From Melioribacteraceae bacterium (lineage in GTDB: Bacteria > Bacteroidota > Ignavibacteria > Ignavibacteriales > Melioribacteraceae): DNA of 33,913 nt. Positions 17,141 to 24,335 of this stretch are shown here, piece by piece; within the stretch, counting starts at the first letter, position 1, and each line of letters starts with the position of its first letter. The position numbers and the translations under genes are program-made. The notes beneath the pieces were generated by a model. That model did not search any database, was not told where the DNA came from, and saw only the letters and a program-made list of their open reading frames with translations. The stretch is taken from NCBI GenBank assembly GCA_023230485.1, contig JALNXG010000043.1, forward strand, positions 1-33,913, given 5' to 3'.

Positions 17141-17163
17141 GACGAAATATCAATAAAAAAGTT
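17141..17163 (-). promoter_or_regulatory. candidate ECF-sigma promoter of the efflux operon
   Basis: On the minus strand AAAAC is followed after exactly 16 nt by CGTCTAA (AAC at 17163-17161, CGTC at 17144-17141). This is the AAC-N16-CGTC plan known for many ECF sigma factors. The start codon of the adaptor gene lies about 75 nt downstream. A mirror motif faces the ECF sigma gene. Confidence 0.45.
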
Positions 17164-17171
17164 TTGAAAGC

Positions 17172-17194
17172 AACTTTTGGAGAATTAAAGCATC
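17172..17194 (+). promoter_or_regulatory. candidate ECF-sigma promoter of the sigma/anti-sigma operon
   Basis: GCAAC (AAC at 17172-17174) is followed after 16 nt by CATC (17191-17194), a one-base variant of the CGTC element on the opposite strand. Transcription would begin near 17200, just before the AGAAGGAA ribosome-binding sequence, consistent with an autoregulated ECF gene. Confidence 0.4.
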
Positions 17195-17213
17195 TTTAAG
17201 GTAGAAGGAAAAT

Positions 17214-17765
17214 TTGAATGTGAGAAACAAGAATCAAAATATTATACAGTTTACAATTTTCTATAATCGCTATAAGGAGGGATTGTATAATTATTGTATT
17301 AAGATGCTGTATAATCGTACGATTTCACAGGATATTATTCAAAATGTCTTTCTTAAATTATTTCAAAATATGGATTCAATTAAAAATTTTGATACAATTA
17401 GTTACTGGCTATTTAAGACAACGCGAAATGAAATATTCAGTTATTTGAGAAAGAAGAAAGTTCGAAATGAACATTTGGAATACTACGATACAAATGAGAA
17501 TGAGAATATCGCGAACGATCACTCAAATTATTATGATGTATATGATAAAAAAGAACTTAATGAGATTGTAATAAACGAATTAAAAAATATTCCACCAGAA
17601 CAAAGCGAACCTTTTTTCTTAAAAGAATATTCCGGATTATCTTATAAAGAAATTTCTTCAATTATGGATATAGATGAAGATTTAGTAAAAAGCAGACTAT
17701 ATAAAACAAGACAAAAATTGATAAAGCAATTAGAGAAAAAATATGAAAATGGAGATCTATTATGA
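17214..17765 (+). CDS. ECF-family RNA polymerase sigma factor
   Basis: Directs RNA polymerase to stress promoters. The 183 residues contain region 2 (about 9-77: FYNRYKEGLYNYCIKML, ISQDIIQNVFLKLFQ, YWLFKTTRNEIFSYLRKKK) and region 4 (about 115-175: IPPEQSEPFFLKEYSGLSY, IDEDLVKSRLYKTRQKL), with no region 3, as in ECF sigma factors. The start is non-ATG: TTG 17214 (five bases after AAGG) or GTG 17220, two codons later; an ATG at 17218 is out of frame and stops at once. The gene overlaps the anti-sigma gene by ATGA. It is divergent from the efflux operon, and ECF-like motifs face both ways between them. Confidence 0.93.
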   Translation: MNVRNKNQNIIQFTIFYNRYKEGLYNYCIKMLYNRTISQDIIQNVFLKLFQNMDSIKNFDTISYWLFKTTRNEIFSYLRKKKVRNEHLEYYDTNENENIANDHSNYYDVYDKKELNEIVINELKNIPPEQSEPFFLKEYSGLSYKEISSIMDIDEDLVKSRLYKTRQKLIKQLEKKYENGDLL

Positions 17766-18232
17766 CTAATGAAGAATTAGAAATATTGATAAATGAATAT
17801 ATTGATGGTGAATTAGATAAAAATAAAGAAGGGTTTTTATTTACACAACTTTCTTTAAATCACAATCTAAGAGATTATTTTAAAAAGTGTTGTCTTCTTA
17901 AGAACGAATTTCAAAAAACAACTGAAAAATATCCAGACTCTCTCGATTCAAATATATTAAATTCACTTGCAGACATCGGTATAAAGGAAAATATCATTTC
18001 TCCTAAAAATCAAATGCAGAAATATTTCCTATATATGGTTGTAATTGTAATAGGTATTGTCTCCATAATTTTTATAAATGAATCGAGTATAAATTCTAGA
18101 CAACTTGAAAAAACAGTAATGCAATTAGAAAATCAGGAACAAATGATAAAACTATTAATCAATTCAATTCCTTCTGCTGAGATTAAATCTACTCGGGAGG
18201 AATCAATAATTATAACCGCTAATAAAATGTGA
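17762..18232 (+). CDS. membrane anti-sigma factor
   Basis: Small single-pass membrane protein that should hold the ECF sigma factor at the membrane. Of 156 residues, 1-60 are a cytoplasmic helical domain of anti-sigma type (EELEILINEYIDGELDKNKE...) with a CC pair at 43-44 but no full HxxxCxxC zinc site, so it is of the non-zinc or degenerate class. One membrane helix lies at about 88-105. About 50 periplasmic residues follow, starting with a coiled coil (about 113-135). The start overlaps the sigma stop by four bases (ATGA), so the two are translationally coupled. The family is inferred from arrangement as much as sequence. Confidence 0.85.
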   Translation: MTNEELEILINEYIDGELDKNKEGFLFTQLSLNHNLRDYFKKCCLLKNEFQKTTEKYPDSLDSNILNSLADIGIKENIISPKNQMQKYFLYMVVIVIGIVSIIFINESSINSRQLEKTVMQLENQEQMIKLLINSIPSAEIKSTREESIIITANKM

Positions 18233-18242
18233 GGTAAATAAA

Positions 18243-19019
18243 ATGAAACAACTATTAGTAATTCTAATTTTAGCGACATCAATTACAAGCTGCCAAAATG
18301 AAAGCAGAGATACTTTTATACCAAGCTATTCTAAGGAATTTAAAATAATTGATGGCACTGAGGTAAGTAACAAATTATTAACTGATACCAAGTTCGCAGA
18401 AAATTTAACTAAAGAATTAAATCAAATTTTATCAACATATTCAGGAGCAGATGAAAAATTAAATTTTGAATATATCATATATTCAAATAGCGATGGTTCA
18501 TTTGCAAAATTGAAAGTGATAAAAAGTACTTCTCCTGATTTAGATAAAATAATTTATGACAAAATAAAAAACTGGAAATTTGCAACTTACCAAGAGAACG
18601 GTACTGATATGAATTACCAATTTCAATGGGAATTTGCGGCATCAAAAAATTCAGCCAATAAATATGAATTAACCTATTCCAGCCTCCCAACAGTTGGATT
18701 ATTTGGAAAGAATAATGATTCCTATTATATCCAAGTAGAGCAAGCTCCTGAAATAATTGGGGGAATAATTGAACTATCAAAAAACATAGTATATCCAGCT
18801 GAGGCAAAAAAAGCCGGTATTCAGGGTAAAGTATTTGTTAAAGCATTTATAAATGAGAATGGTGATGTAGAAGGAACAAAAATACTTAAAGGTGTGGGTA
18901 ATGGTTTAGATGAAGCTGCAACACAGGCAATAATGCAGACAAAATTCAAACCCGGAATGATTAAAGGGAAAGCAGTGAAATGTGAAATAGCTATCCCGAT
19001 AATGTTCAAGCTACAATAG
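18243..19019 (+). CDS. lipoprotein with TonB C-terminal-like domain(s)
   Basis: The 258 residues begin with a lipoprotein signal (Cys17 in SITSC). The C-terminal 95 residues are a clear TonB_C-type domain: VYPAEAKKAGIQGKVFVKAF, NENGDVEGTKILKGVG, LDEAATQAIMQTKFKPG, ending IAIPIMFKL. Residues about 50-145 look like a weaker second copy (FEYIIYSNSDGSFAKLKVI, then LDKIIYDKIKNWKF). There is no N-terminal membrane helix or Pro-rich linker, so it is not a normal energy-transducing TonB; a periplasmic, lipid-anchored sensor or partner of the ECF/anti-sigma pair is more likely. It follows the anti-sigma gene by 10 nt with GAGG as SD, and is the last gene of the unit. Confidence 0.85.
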   Translation: MKQLLVILILATSITSCQNESRDTFIPSYSKEFKIIDGTEVSNKLLTDTKFAENLTKELNQILSTYSGADEKLNFEYIIYSNSDGSFAKLKVIKSTSPDLDKIIYDKIKNWKFATYQENGTDMNYQFQWEFAASKNSANKYELTYSSLPTVGLFGKNNDSYYIQVEQAPEIIGGIIELSKNIVYPAEAKKAGIQGKVFVKAFINENGDVEGTKILKGVGNGLDEAATQAIMQTKFKPGMIKGKAVKCEIAIPIMFKLQ

Positions 19020-19048
19020 TCGCCAGGTCATGTTTATGTTTTTTAGAG

Positions 19049-19089
19049 TACCTTAGCTGTGAATGTTATGCTCAGCTAAGGTATTCTTT
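19049..19089 (+). terminator. terminator of the sigma/anti-sigma/TonB-like unit
   Basis: An 11-bp perfect stem, TACCTTAGCTG (19049-19059) with CAGCTAAGGTA (19073-19083), and a 13-nt loop are followed by TTCTTTA. The U-tract is modest. In the other direction the hairpin is followed by CTCTAAAAAAC, so it is weaker for the GH3 gene. Confidence 0.7.
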
Positions 19090-19109
19090 AAGAAATTGAG
19101 TAAGTATTT

Positions 19110-22100
19110 TTATTTCAAGAGCATCATTTTCTTAACAAGTGTGAATCCTTCAGTATTCATTCTATAAAAATAAATTCCGCTCGCTACTGATGAACCATAA
19201 GTATCTTTTCCATTCCATGTTAAAGTATATTTTCCCGCATTCTGATATGAATCGGATAATACTTTCACTAACTGTCCGAGTGAATTATAAATTTCTATTT
19301 TTACAATTCCTTCTTTTGGTAATTGGTATTCAATAGTAGTCGATGGATTAAATGGATTTGGATAATTATTGCTCAACTTGAAATTGACAGGAAGTAAACT
19401 TTCCTTTTCATCTTCAACCGAAACGGGTTTTACCATTTTATAAACTTCTATTTCAAAAAGAGAATATCCATATTCAGTTCCACGAGCTGTACCTGTTATT
19501 TTAATATATCTTCCTGCAGTCTCTATATCATACTTTTCAATATTTCCATGACCATCAGTTTTCGTGGCTATAGTTTTCCAACTTGATTGATCGTCAGAAA
19601 CTTGGATAATATAATCTTTCCCATACGCGGCTTCCCAGAATAATTTAATCTGATTAAATTCCATAACCGAACCAAGATCTACAGTAATCGATTGAGGATC
19701 AGTAAATAGAGATGACCAACGTGTACTATAATTACCATCTGTTACGTTATTTGCAGGATATAAATTACTTTCGGAAGAAGTTGCAGTAACCGATTTACCG
19801 AGTGCTAAATTTACTGCGGGTTCAGGATAAACTTCTAACTTAACAGATTTACTGTTATTACCTTCTACATCTTCCGTAACCGTATTAGGAAGATCCACGA
19901 TTGCTTCAATTGTATATTCGCCCGGCTCTCCGGCAATCCAGTAATTTGGACCACCACCATCACCTACATTACCTTCAATTAATTGCATGCCTCCGGCAGG
20001 GATTGAACCTGCAAATTGAAGTGCCTCGCTAATCTTCACTCCATCTACTAAAAAATTAACTTGTAAAAATTGTCCTTTAGGACTCGAACCGCTTCCTCTA
20101 TTAATAACCGAAGCCACGAAATGAACTTGCTGATCTTTCAACGGATAACGAGGCATAGTCCATATATTTGCAATTTGTAAATCAGATCTAATTGAGCGCC
20201 ATCCCATAAATATTGTTTTTTCTAAAGGAAGATTATCAGATGAACCTCCAACTCGGAAAGTAAAATAACCCGAAGGAACTTGATAAATTTTAGCATCCGA
20301 ATTATTATTATATCTATATAGTTCATTTGCTGTAACCATTATTTTAATAGTTTTTGTTTCACCTGCATCTAAATTTACTCTCTTGAATCCTTTGAGTTCT
20401 TTAACGGGAGGAACTAAATCATCAGCCCCTTTATAAGATAAATAAAGTTGAGCTACTTCTTCACCTGCACGCGAACCAATATTCTTAAGGTCAAAACTCA
20501 CTTCATAAACATCGCCTGTGGTTCCACCATCAGGCGAAATGGCAATATTTGAATATTCGAATTGAGTATAACTCAATCCATATCCAAAGGCATATTGAGG
20601 TGTAATTTCTTTTTTATCATAATAACGATAACCACAGGCATAATCATTATTAAAATCGAAATCAGTTATTTCATTTGTGATTTGACTATCATTAACGGGC
20701 ATTGTAACAGGAAGTTTCCCGGCAGGATTATAATCACCAAATAGTACTTGAGCGATTGCATTACCTCCCTCCTGCCCGGGATAGAAACCATATAAAATTG
20801 ATTTAACACTATCCACAAATGGAGAAACAGTGCAAATACCCCCGCTGATTAAAACTACAATTACGTTTTCATTAACTGATTTGAGACGCTTAATAAAATC
20901 ATTCTGTTTTCCTGGAAGCATTATAGAACCATTAGATCGATCGAATCCTTCTCCTTCTTGAGAAGTATCAAGTCCGCCGAAATATATTACTAAATCTGAA
21001 AAATGTGCATAAGTTAAAGCTACACCTACATCAGAAGTATAATCTCCTGAAACATCTACACCCTTTGCATAAGAAACTTTAGAAGCCCCGAGGTAGCTTT
21101 CGATTCCTTGTCGAGGAGTAACAGTATAAAAAGGAGAGACATAAGCATTACCGGCGCCATCAAGTGGAAGTGAATTTGCGAATGGACCGACAACTGCAAT
21201 TTTATTGATTTTGTTTTTGTCTAATGGTAGAAGATTATCTTGATTCTTCAGAAGTACCAAACTTTTTTTACCTGCTTCGAGAGCAAGTGCCTGATGATCA
21301 AAACTATTGATATCAGCGGGATCTCCTGCCGGATAATAATCCAACATCCCGGCTAAAATTTTTGTTCTAAGAACATTTCTTACCGCTTCATCGATTATAT
21401 TTATAGATACCGAGCCACCATTAACTAAATTTAAGAGATCATTTTTATAATTATCGCTGCCCATACAGATATTGCAACCTGCTTTTATAGCAAGTTCTGA
21501 ATTATGAATTGCTCCCCAATCAGAAACCACATAGAATGGAAATCCCCAATTATTCCTAAGAATTGTAGTAAGAAGATTTTTGTTTTCTGATGCAAATTGA
21601 TCATTTAGTTGATTATAAGCACTCATTATAGAAAGCGCACCACCATCCTGAAGTGCAGAACGGAAACTAAATCCATAAGCTACCATTAACATTGGATCAC
21701 CAACTGTATAATTGTTACTCATCCTGCCATTCTGCTTATGAGTGGCATTATAATGCTTAATTGTTGCGATAGCACCTACGGATTGAATTCCTTTTACGAG
21801 AGCTGTATTTATTTTAGCAATTAGATATGGATCTTCTCCGCCGCTTTCAGGAGTTCTTCCATTTCGTGGATCGCGTGTAAGATCGAGACAAGGTCCTAAA
21901 GCTTGATGTTTTCCTTTACCACGAAATTCTTTACCCATAGCAATTCCAACTCTCTCCATTAAATCAGGATCGAAAGTTGCTGACATAGAAATACCAACAG
22001 GAAATGAAGTAGCTAATCCATCCCTTACTCCATGAGGTCCATCTGCCATTATAAAACCGGGAATGTTCAATCTATTATTATCGGCAGTATTAAAACCACC

Positions 22101-22247
22101 TTCTGCATGAAGTTGGAGGATTTTCTCTTCAAGAGTCATTTGAGAAAGTAATGATTCAATTCTTTCCGAAACAGTTTGAGAATAGATTCGATTTGACAAA
22201 AGAAAAGTGAGTAAAAGAAATAAACTAAGCTTTAGAAATTTAGACAT
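19110..22247 (-). CDS. secreted GH3 glycosidase with CARDB, F5/8C and T9SS sorting domains
   Basis: Exported beta-glucosidase-type enzyme (family GH3) for beta-linked polysaccharide or oligosaccharide breakdown. About 1045 residues. Order: signal peptide (1-24); GH3 N domain with the nucleophile Asp in VVSDWGAIHNS (about 243) and the KHY motif; GH3 C domain (about 320-545) with EGEGFDRS providing the likely acid/base Glu; Fn3-like domain (about 580-655); CARDB domain (about 687-810); F5/8 type C (discoidin/CBM32-like) domain (about 815-940, ALGKSVTATSSES...RWSS); and a C-terminal type IX sorting domain from NYPNPFNPSTTI (about 960). ATG 22247 follows AAGG and is preferred over GTG 22250. The sorting domain implies surface anchoring or release by T9SS. 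Confidence 0.95.
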   Translation of the reverse strand: MSKFLKLSLFLLLTFLLSNRIYSQTVSERIESLLSQMTLEEKILQLHAEGGFNTADNNRLNIPGFIMADGPHGVRDGLATSFPVGISMSATFDPDLMERVGIAMGKEFRGKGKHQALGPCLDLTRDPRNGRTPESGGEDPYLIAKINTALVKGIQSVGAIATIKHYNATHKQNGRMSNNYTVGDPMLMVAYGFSFRSALQDGGALSIMSAYNQLNDQFASENKNLLTTILRNNWGFPFYVVSDWGAIHNSELAIKAGCNICMGSDNYKNDLLNLVNGGSVSINIIDEAVRNVLRTKILAGMLDYYPAGDPADINSFDHQALALEAGKKSLVLLKNQDNLLPLDKNKINKIAVVGPFANSLPLDGAGNAYVSPFYTVTPRQGIESYLGASKVSYAKGVDVSGDYTSDVGVALTYAHFSDLVIYFGGLDTSQEGEGFDRSNGSIMLPGKQNDFIKRLKSVNENVIVVLISGGICTVSPFVDSVKSILYGFYPGQEGGNAIAQVLFGDYNPAGKLPVTMPVNDSQITNEITDFDFNNDYACGYRYYDKKEITPQYAFGYGLSYTQFEYSNIAISPDGGTTGDVYEVSFDLKNIGSRAGEEVAQLYLSYKGADDLVPPVKELKGFKRVNLDAGETKTIKIMVTANELYRYNNNSDAKIYQVPSGYFTFRVGGSSDNLPLEKTIFMGWRSIRSDLQIANIWTMPRYPLKDQQVHFVASVINRGSGSSPKGQFLQVNFLVDGVKISEALQFAGSIPAGGMQLIEGNVGDGGGPNYWIAGEPGEYTIEAIVDLPNTVTEDVEGNNSKSVKLEVYPEPAVNLALGKSVTATSSESNLYPANNVTDGNYSTRWSSLFTDPQSITVDLGSVMEFNQIKLFWEAAYGKDYIIQVSDDQSSWKTIATKTDGHGNIEKYDIETAGRYIKITGTARGTEYGYSLFEIEVYKMVKPVSVEDEKESLLPVNFKLSNNYPNPFNPSTTIEYQLPKEGIVKIEIYNSLGQLVKVLSDSYQNAGKYTLTWNGKDTYGSSVASGIYFYRMNTEGFTLVKKMMLLK

Positions 22248-22338
22248 CACTAACCTTATAAAATTTTTTTAGATTTTGCTGTACTATTTTAGACAAACAA
22301 ATATATAAAACGGTTTAACCCAAAAAAAATTTTATAAA

Positions 22339-22515
22339 TTATTTTTGATTTGAAATTTTTTGTGAATCATACTTAATTCTACTGGATTTATTTAAGGACT
22401 CTTTTAGTAAAAATTCGATTTGAGAATTTACAGAACGGAGATCATCAGCCGCCCATTTTTCCAGGGCGGCATAAACTTTTTCATCTAATCTTAAAAGAAA
22501 TTTCTTTTTTTCCAT
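22339..22515 (-). CDS. 58-residue ribbon-helix-helix (Arc-like) DNA-binding protein
   Basis: This short gene lies in an otherwise apparently empty stretch. Its 58 residues read MEKKKFLLRLDEKVYAALEK, then WAADDLRSVNSQIEFLLKES and a polar tail. That is the ribbon-helix-helix pattern: an N-terminal strand KKFLLRL, helix A DEKVYAALEKWAADD, and helix B SVNSQIEFLLKESL. Such proteins bind DNA as dimers through the paired strand. It follows the SPFH gene stop by two bases (TAA TA ATG), so translation is coupled. It probably represses its own operon through the palindromic boxes at 23411-23440. The 3' 88 bases down to the next gene hold nothing else I can support. Confidence 0.85.
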   Translation of the reverse strand: MEKKKFLLRLDEKVYAALEKWAADDLRSVNSQIEFLLKESLNKSSRIKYDSQKISNQK

Positions 22516-22517
22516 TA

Positions 22518-23390
22518 TTAATATAGCGTCCCTGTATTGATTACCGGAGAAGCTTGTGTTTCGGAAACAAGTGCAACAAGAAGATTATTAACCATTGCGG
22601 CTTTCTTCTCTTCATCAAGATTTACAATATTTTTCTCGTTCAAAGCTTCAAGAGCCATTTGAACCATACCAACTGCACCCTCAACAATCTTTTGACGAGC
22701 AGCAACAACTGCCTGCGCTTGTTGTCTTCTTAGCATTGCTTGAGCAATCTCCTGCGCATAAGCTAAATGAGAAAGTCTTGATTCTACGACATAAACACCT
22801 GCAACTTCTAAACGAGTTTGTAATTGCTGTCGAAGATTTTCAGAGATTTCTTTTGTATTACCTCTAAGTGACTCTTCTTCATTATCATTAGAATCGTATG
22901 GATATTCGGTTGCTAAAGCACGTATCGCAGTTTCACTTTGAATCTCTACAAATTTTTCGAAGCTTTCGACATCAAATAATGCGCGAGCACAATCGACTAC
23001 CTTCCAAACAATTACAGCAGCAATTTCGATTGGATTGCCATGTATGTCGTTTACTTTGATTTTTTCACTATTAAAATTTCTTATTCGTAGCGATACGTGT
23101 CGTTTAATTGCAAGTGGATTAGCCCACCAGAAACCGGAATTGCGTATTGTGCCTATATATTTACCAAAGAGAATCAACACTTTTGATTCATTTGGTTGTA
23201 CCACTAAAAAGCCGGGAATTAGTAAGACTATTACTATAAGAAGTGGTATAAAAAATATGAGGAAATAGGGTTCGCCTGAATCGGCATTTGCAATAACAAC
23301 TAATGCATCAATAACAGCAAGTAAGAAAACAAACACTGCCATAAGATAGCCATTAAGCTTAAAAGCGTTTTTTTCGGTAATAGTTTCCAT
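22518..23390 (-). CDS. SPFH (band 7/stomatin-like) membrane protein
   Basis: Membrane-anchored SPFH protein, a family that forms large ring or cage assemblies in membranes and often modulates proteases or membrane order. With ATG 23390 it has 290 residues; ATG 23405 would add MEFGK. Two hydrophobic segments lie near the N-terminus (about 12-35 and 42-63), followed by the SPFH domain (VVQPNESKVLILFGKYIGTI, SLRIRNFNSEKIKVND, GNPIEIAAVIVWKVVD, VEIQSETAIRALATEYPYD) and a C-terminal coiled coil (AYAQEIAQAMLRRQQAQAVV). ATG 23390 has GGAG nine bases upstream, while 23405 has none and lies very close to the predicted transcript start, so the shorter form is preferred. It is coupled to the RHH gene. 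Confidence 0.92.
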   Translation of the reverse strand: METITEKNAFKLNGYLMAVFVFLLAVIDALVVIANADSGEPYFLIFFIPLLIVIVLLIPGFLVVQPNESKVLILFGKYIGTIRNSGFWWANPLAIKRHVSLRIRNFNSEKIKVNDIHGNPIEIAAVIVWKVVDCARALFDVESFEKFVEIQSETAIRALATEYPYDSNDNEEESLRGNTKEISENLRQQLQTRLEVAGVYVVESRLSHLAYAQEIAQAMLRRQQAQAVVAARQKIVEGAVGMVQMALEALNEKNIVNLDEEKKAAMVNNLLVALVSETQASPVINTGTLY

Positions 23391-23410
23391 TTTACCAAAC
23401 TCCATTTAAT

Positions 23411-23440
23411 TGATAGCATAATGATATCACTTTGCTATCA
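23411..23440. promoter_or_regulatory. three-box palindromic operator between the SPFH-RHH operon and tag
   Basis: Three 8-mers lie 11 bp apart: TGATAGCA (23411), TGATATCA (23422, itself a palindrome) and TGCTATCA (23433). The outer two are exact inverted copies, and the whole 30 bp is symmetric about 23425.5, with 26 of 30 positions matching. One-turn spacing of short half-sites fits cooperative binding of ribbon-helix-helix dimers. It overlaps the predicted promoter of the SPFH-RHH operon. Confidence 0.7.
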
Positions 23441-23449
23441 TATTGTCAA
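23421..23449 (-). promoter_or_regulatory. predicted promoter of the SPFH-RHH operon
   Basis: On the minus strand TTGACA (23449-23444) is followed after 17 bp by TATCAT (23426-23421), a near-consensus sigma-70 pair. The -10 element lies inside the central operator box, so a bound repressor would block it. The transcript would start near 23413. Confidence 0.55.
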
Positions 23450-23492
23450 ATTATTTTTTGTTTCGTATTTTACATTAAAATATAGGGAAGAA

Positions 23493-24098
23493 ATGAGTAC
23501 CGGAATGAAAATGGGCGAAGAGAAAAAGAGCTGTGCATGGCATAATCAAAAAGATTTTATGATGAAATATCATGATGAAGAATGGGGAGTCCCCTGTTAT
23601 AATGATAAAACCCATTTTGAATTTTTAATATTGGAAAGTGCTCAGGCAGGTTTATCGTGGGAAACAATTCTAAAACGCCGCTCAGGTTATAAAAAAGCTT
23701 TTTCTAATTTTAATCCCGTGAAAGTTGCAAAATACGATAAACAAAAAGTGGAAGAATTACTTCAAGACGTTGGTATAATTAGAAATAGACTCAAGATAGA
23801 AGCTGCAATAAATAATGCCACTCGATTCCTTGAAATCCAAAAAGAGTTCGGTTCTTTTACTAGTTATATATGGAGTTTCAATGAAGGAAAGCCGGTAATC
23901 AATAAATTCAAATCTATTAAAGAACTCCCTGCCACAAGCGTTTTAAGCGATACCGTATCAAAAGATTTAAAGAAAAGGGGTTTTAAATTTGTCGGTTCTA
24001 CAATTATATATGCTCATCTCCAAGCCACGGGTTTAGTTAACGATCATGAAGTGAGTTGTTTCAGATATAAAGAAGTACAAAAACTGTATAGGAAGTAA
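23493..24098 (+). CDS. tag: DNA-3-methyladenine glycosylase I
   Basis: Base-excision repair enzyme that removes 3-methyladenine. With ATG 23493 (AGGGA SD) it has 201 residues; a start at 23421 would add an unlikely 24 residues and run through the operator. Tag hallmarks are present: CAWHNQKDFMMKYHDEEWGVP near the N-terminus (Cys and His zinc ligands), FEFLILESAQAGLSWETIL with the catalytic-pocket Glu, the NRLKIEAAINNA helix, KRGFKFVGSTIIYAHLQATG, and the C-terminal DHEVSCFR supplying the second His/Cys zinc pair. It is divergent from the SPFH-RHH operon, and the shared operator may also affect it. Confidence 0.95.
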   Translation: MSTGMKMGEEKKSCAWHNQKDFMMKYHDEEWGVPCYNDKTHFEFLILESAQAGLSWETILKRRSGYKKAFSNFNPVKVAKYDKQKVEELLQDVGIIRNRLKIEAAINNATRFLEIQKEFGSFTSYIWSFNEGKPVINKFKSIKELPATSVLSDTVSKDLKKRGFKFVGSTIIYAHLQATGLVNDHEVSCFRYKEVQKLYRK

Positions 24099-24335
24099 TT
24101 TTAGAGATATCAAATCCATTACTATAAATAAAGCCTTCTCCCCTCAAAAAGTTTGATTGACCAAAATCACACCCCAAAATTTTAAATGAAATTTCTGCTA
24201 TTATTTTCTTTACTTTTTATTTTAAATGAGGTATTATAGAACCAGGAAAACGATTAAACAAGACGTAATGGCTTTTTAAGGTTTAATTTCTACCAGCCGA
24301 CTAAAAAATATCTTAAATAGAGAGAGGGTGTATAA

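Noticed and set aside
22290..22312. TATATTTG upstream of the GH3 gene, matching the Bacteroidota -7 element
   Set aside because: The nearest TTTG partner is about 15 nt away where about 19 is expected, so it was not called as a promoter.
22448..22470. Inverted repeat GCCGCCC/GGGCGGC inside the RHH gene
   Set aside because: It arises from the codons of AALEKWAA and has no T-run on either strand, so it is not a convincing terminator.
24186..24239. 17-residue hydrophobic frame upstream of the repeat protein
   Set aside because: It has no SD, and T-rich DNA readily gives short Phe/Leu frames; no support beyond that.
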